64,000 nt of DNA from Parabacteroides goldsteinii DSM 19448 = WAL 12034 (GTDB lineage: Bacteria; Bacteroidota; Bacteroidia; Bacteroidales; Tannerellaceae): contig NZ_KQ033913.1 of the NCBI RefSeq assembly GCF_000969835.1, positions 2,041,480 through 2,105,479 of the forward strand, written 5' to 3'. Below are positions 61,811 to 64,000 of the stretch, one piece after another. Both the position numbers and the translations under genes were made by a program. The notes under the pieces were generated by a model. It had not been told where the DNA came from and did not search any database. It was given only the letters and a program-made list of their open reading frames with translations. Position 1 is the first letter of the stretch. Every line of letters begins with the position of its first letter.

Positions 61811-64000
61811 TTAAAATGTGACTGATGCTCCAAATATAACTGTTCTGGGTAATGAGTATCCGGCACCTACATCAGCTGCTTGATTTTGTTCAGGTGTATA
61901 TGATTTTGTCTTCGTCAAGTATCCCAGATTCTGTCCAGTTATTGAAAAACTCAATTTGGAAGCACCGATTTTCTGGATCCATTCACTATCGCAAGCATAG
62001 CTTAATGATAATTCACGGAAACAAAGATAACTTGCATTATAAACAAACATACTATTACTGGTACGAGCATAGTTTCTCTTCCCATTTTGGTCAGCCCAAT
62101 AATATTTCGGATATTTTGCATTAGGATTTTCAGGCGTCCAAGTATCCTTCGACGTAGTTAACAGGTTAAAAGAACCTTGTTGGCAACCCATAAACCAAGG
62201 TAATTGCGTATCATGTTGATAGTGCCCCAAAGCATAGTCCATTCGTACAGAAAGTGTAATACCTTTCCATGACAGGTTATTACTTATTCCTCCGGTTACT
62301 TTAGGCGTATTATTTCCTATATAAACCTTATCATATACATCAATAACTCCGTCATTATTCACATCTTTCCAGATTACATCCCCTGCCTGGATCGGATGAG
62401 CATTCGCTTTTTCAGCATCAGTCAATGTATCCCATATTTCCGGTCCATACAGTGGTTTACCAGAACCATACGTATTAACAGATTTATCAACACGTGATCC
62501 GGCAATACGTCTAACCTCTTCTTCACTTTTGAAAATGCCTTCCATCTTATAAGCATAAATATCCCCTGGACGTTGTCCTTCCTGATATCCACCAACCCAA
62601 ATAAGCTCATCACCATTTCCCGAATATACTTGTATCGCATTTTGACGGTTCAATTCCAGTCCGTTATCCGGTAATTTGAGAATTTTGTTTTTGTTGAATC
62701 CCATATTTGCACTAAGATCCCATTTCCAATCCGACTGTTGAAGTATCCTGAAATTCAATTCAAGTTCTACTCCTCTATTCTGCATTGAACCATTGTTTGA
62801 TCGTATGCTACTTACTCCTGAACTAGCCGGAAGTGGTATAGAAGCAAATTTGTCGACTGTTTTCCGGTTATACCAGGTTGTATTGACATTAACTCTGTTT
62901 TGAAACAAACTAAAATCCAATCCAGCTTCAAACGTATTAGAGCGTTCCCAACGAAGAGACGGGTTTGATAAAGTGGATAATCTGTAAGCTATTTCACCGT
63001 TATATTTGATGTTACTATATGCCCCTTGCAATTCATATTCACCGACCCCCGACACATTTCCATTTACACCATAACTAGCTCTGAGTTTTGCAAAAGAAAC
63101 AATATCTGACAAGTCGGCCATAAACTGTTCTCTTCCGAAAATCCAACCGACAGAAACCCCTGGAAAGACACCCCAGCGATTGTTGATCAGAGTAGAATAC
63201 CCGTCACGCCTTAAAGTTGCAGAAAACAAATATTTATCTTGATAATCATAATTCAACCTTCCCATGAATGATAAAATCCTTTGGCAAGAATGCCAAGAGT
63301 CAATACTTCTCTTGTTCGCACTAGTCAATGTTAAAGCCAAATCAGCAAAATCATCAGTCGGAGCGCCAGAACCACTGGCTGAAAAACCTTTAACCCGTTG
63401 TTCAAAAAATTCCGCACCTGCAAGTACACTAAGTGAATGTTGTCGGAAAGATATATCGTAATTGGCTACTGCATTATACGTCTGACGCCTTAACTCATCG
63501 TATTCAGCCTTGGAAGCACGAGTTCTAACCCAAGTATTCGCCGTTGTTTGATAATCTTTTGTGAAAGTTTCATCCATTCGCTTTTCATATTGCCAATAAC
63601 CATTAATTTTTAAAGACAAACCCTTCATTATATCAAATTTAAACGTTTGTCCAAAAATAAGTTTATCCATATTTAGATCACTCTTATATCTACCACGATT
63701 CTGTTGAACATTGGCAGTACCACCGACCCACTCTCCATCGGCATTGACACCTCTTAAGGTGGGAGGTGCACTCAATGCTGATCCAAAATAGGCCGAAACA
63801 TTTGACCAGCTTGGTAAATTCTGATTATTTCTATGAGAAAAGCTGAAATTAGAATAGGAAGTCAACCAAGGTTTAATCTTATAATCTGCATTAATTACAA
63901 TCGTCATACGTTTATAATAATTATCTACTGGCAAACTTTCTGCATCATAATAACCTAAACTAGCATAATAATGTCCTTTATCATTTCCTCCGGAAAGAGA
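61811..64000 (-). CDS. SusC-like TonB-dependent transporter (5' end outside window)
   Basis: About 729 codons are visible, all from the beta-barrel half. The frame is open to base 64000, and residues such as LSGGNDKGHYYASLGYYDAES precede the first internal ATG, so the true start with signal peptide, regulatory domain and plug is off the right edge. Barrel features include DRYFFSATLRRDGYSTL-like segments, SFAKLRASYGVNGNVSGVG, and an end in Phe (VIFGASVTF). It pairs with the SusD gene 26 bp downstream and heads the polysaccharide locus. Confidence 0.92.
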   Translation of the reverse strand, partial: SLSGGNDKGHYYASLGYYDAESLPVDNYYKRMTIVINADYKIKPWLTSYSNFSFSHRNNQNLPSWSNVSAYFGSALSAPPTLRGVNADGEWVGGTANVQQNRGRYKSDLNMDKLIFGQTFKFDIMKGLSLKINGYWQYEKRMDETFTKDYQTTANTWVRTRASKAEYDELRRQTYNAVANYDISFRQHSLSVLAGAEFFEQRVKGFSASGSGAPTDDFADLALTLTSANKRSIDSWHSCQRILSFMGRLNYDYQDKYLFSATLRRDGYSTLINNRWGVFPGVSVGWIFGREQFMADLSDIVSFAKLRASYGVNGNVSGVGEYELQGAYSNIKYNGEIAYRLSTLSNPSLRWERSNTFEAGLDFSLFQNRVNVNTTWYNRKTVDKFASIPLPASSGVSSIRSNNGSMQNRGVELELNFRILQQSDWKWDLSANMGFNKNKILKLPDNGLELNRQNAIQVYSGNGDELIWVGGYQEGQRPGDIYAYKMEGIFKSEEEVRRIAGSRVDKSVNTYGSGKPLYGPEIWDTLTDAEKANAHPIQAGDVIWKDVNNDGVIDVYDKVYIGNNTPKVTGGISNNLSWKGITLSVRMDYALGHYQHDTQLPWFMGCQQGSFNLLTTSKDTWTPENPNAKYPKYYWADQNGKRNYARTSNSMFVYNASYLCFRELSLSYACDSEWIQKIGASKLSFSITGQNLGYLTKTKSYTPEQNQAADVGAGYSLPRTVIFGASVTF

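Overview
The window reads as a chromosomal stretch from a gut-type Bacteroidota (order Bacteroidales). Parabacteroides is my best guess from overall gene style, but that is inference. The direct evidence is four SusC/SusD pairs, a single-chain pyruvate:ferredoxin oxidoreductase, HU-like and VirE-type proteins typical of the group, and many promoters with the Bacteroidales -7 box TAnnTTTG. No tRNA, rRNA or CRISPR array was recognised.

Layout. 1-1128: a frameshifted IS110-family transposase running off the left edge. 1230-3738: a ribokinase and ADP-ribosylglycohydrolase operon (minus strand). 3906-9016: an uncharacterised helical protein, then a heterodimeric ABC exporter. 9217-13550: a galactose operon (galM, FHS-type MFS transporter, galK, Nudix-fold regulator). 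13688-16328: transketolase and rpiB. 16382-17965: a carboxyltransferase-like protein with altered metal ligands. 18093-36982: three SusC/SusD systems with small secreted proteins, two of them divergently arranged around a 696-bp regulatory region. 37081-40124: a divergent HU-like / VirE-type ATPase pair. 40273-46071: housekeeping and small genes (FKBP-like lipoprotein, M28 peptidase, beta carbonic anhydrase, HAD phosphatase, aldo/keto reductase). 46181-53190: PFOR, an AAA ATPase, ilvE and metF. 53413-54321: a metallophosphoesterase. 54870-64000: a polysaccharide utilisation locus with a GH106-like enzyme, a GH10-like TIM-barrel protein, SusD and a SusC that runs off the right edge.

How the genes work together. 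The galactose operon covers anomer conversion, uptake, phosphorylation and probably regulation, and it feeds the neighbouring pentose-phosphate genes. The SusC/D pairs import oligosaccharides or other ligands across the outer membrane. The right-hand locus adds its own hydrolases, with a domain pattern that suggests rhamnose-containing glycans.

The most unusual signals are non-coding. (1) Four intergenic arrays share one architecture, a contiguous 22- or 23-bp period with little or no spacer and usually a small dyad per unit, yet have unrelated sequences. (2) A MITE-like element with about 41-bp terminal inverted repeats occurs as a 450-bp structured copy and a 94-bp core-deleted copy. (3) A perfect 19-bp inverted repeat brackets the promoter region between two divergent SusC genes and could be an invertible switch or a shared leader element. 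All coordinates were read by eye from the sequence and no database search was possible.
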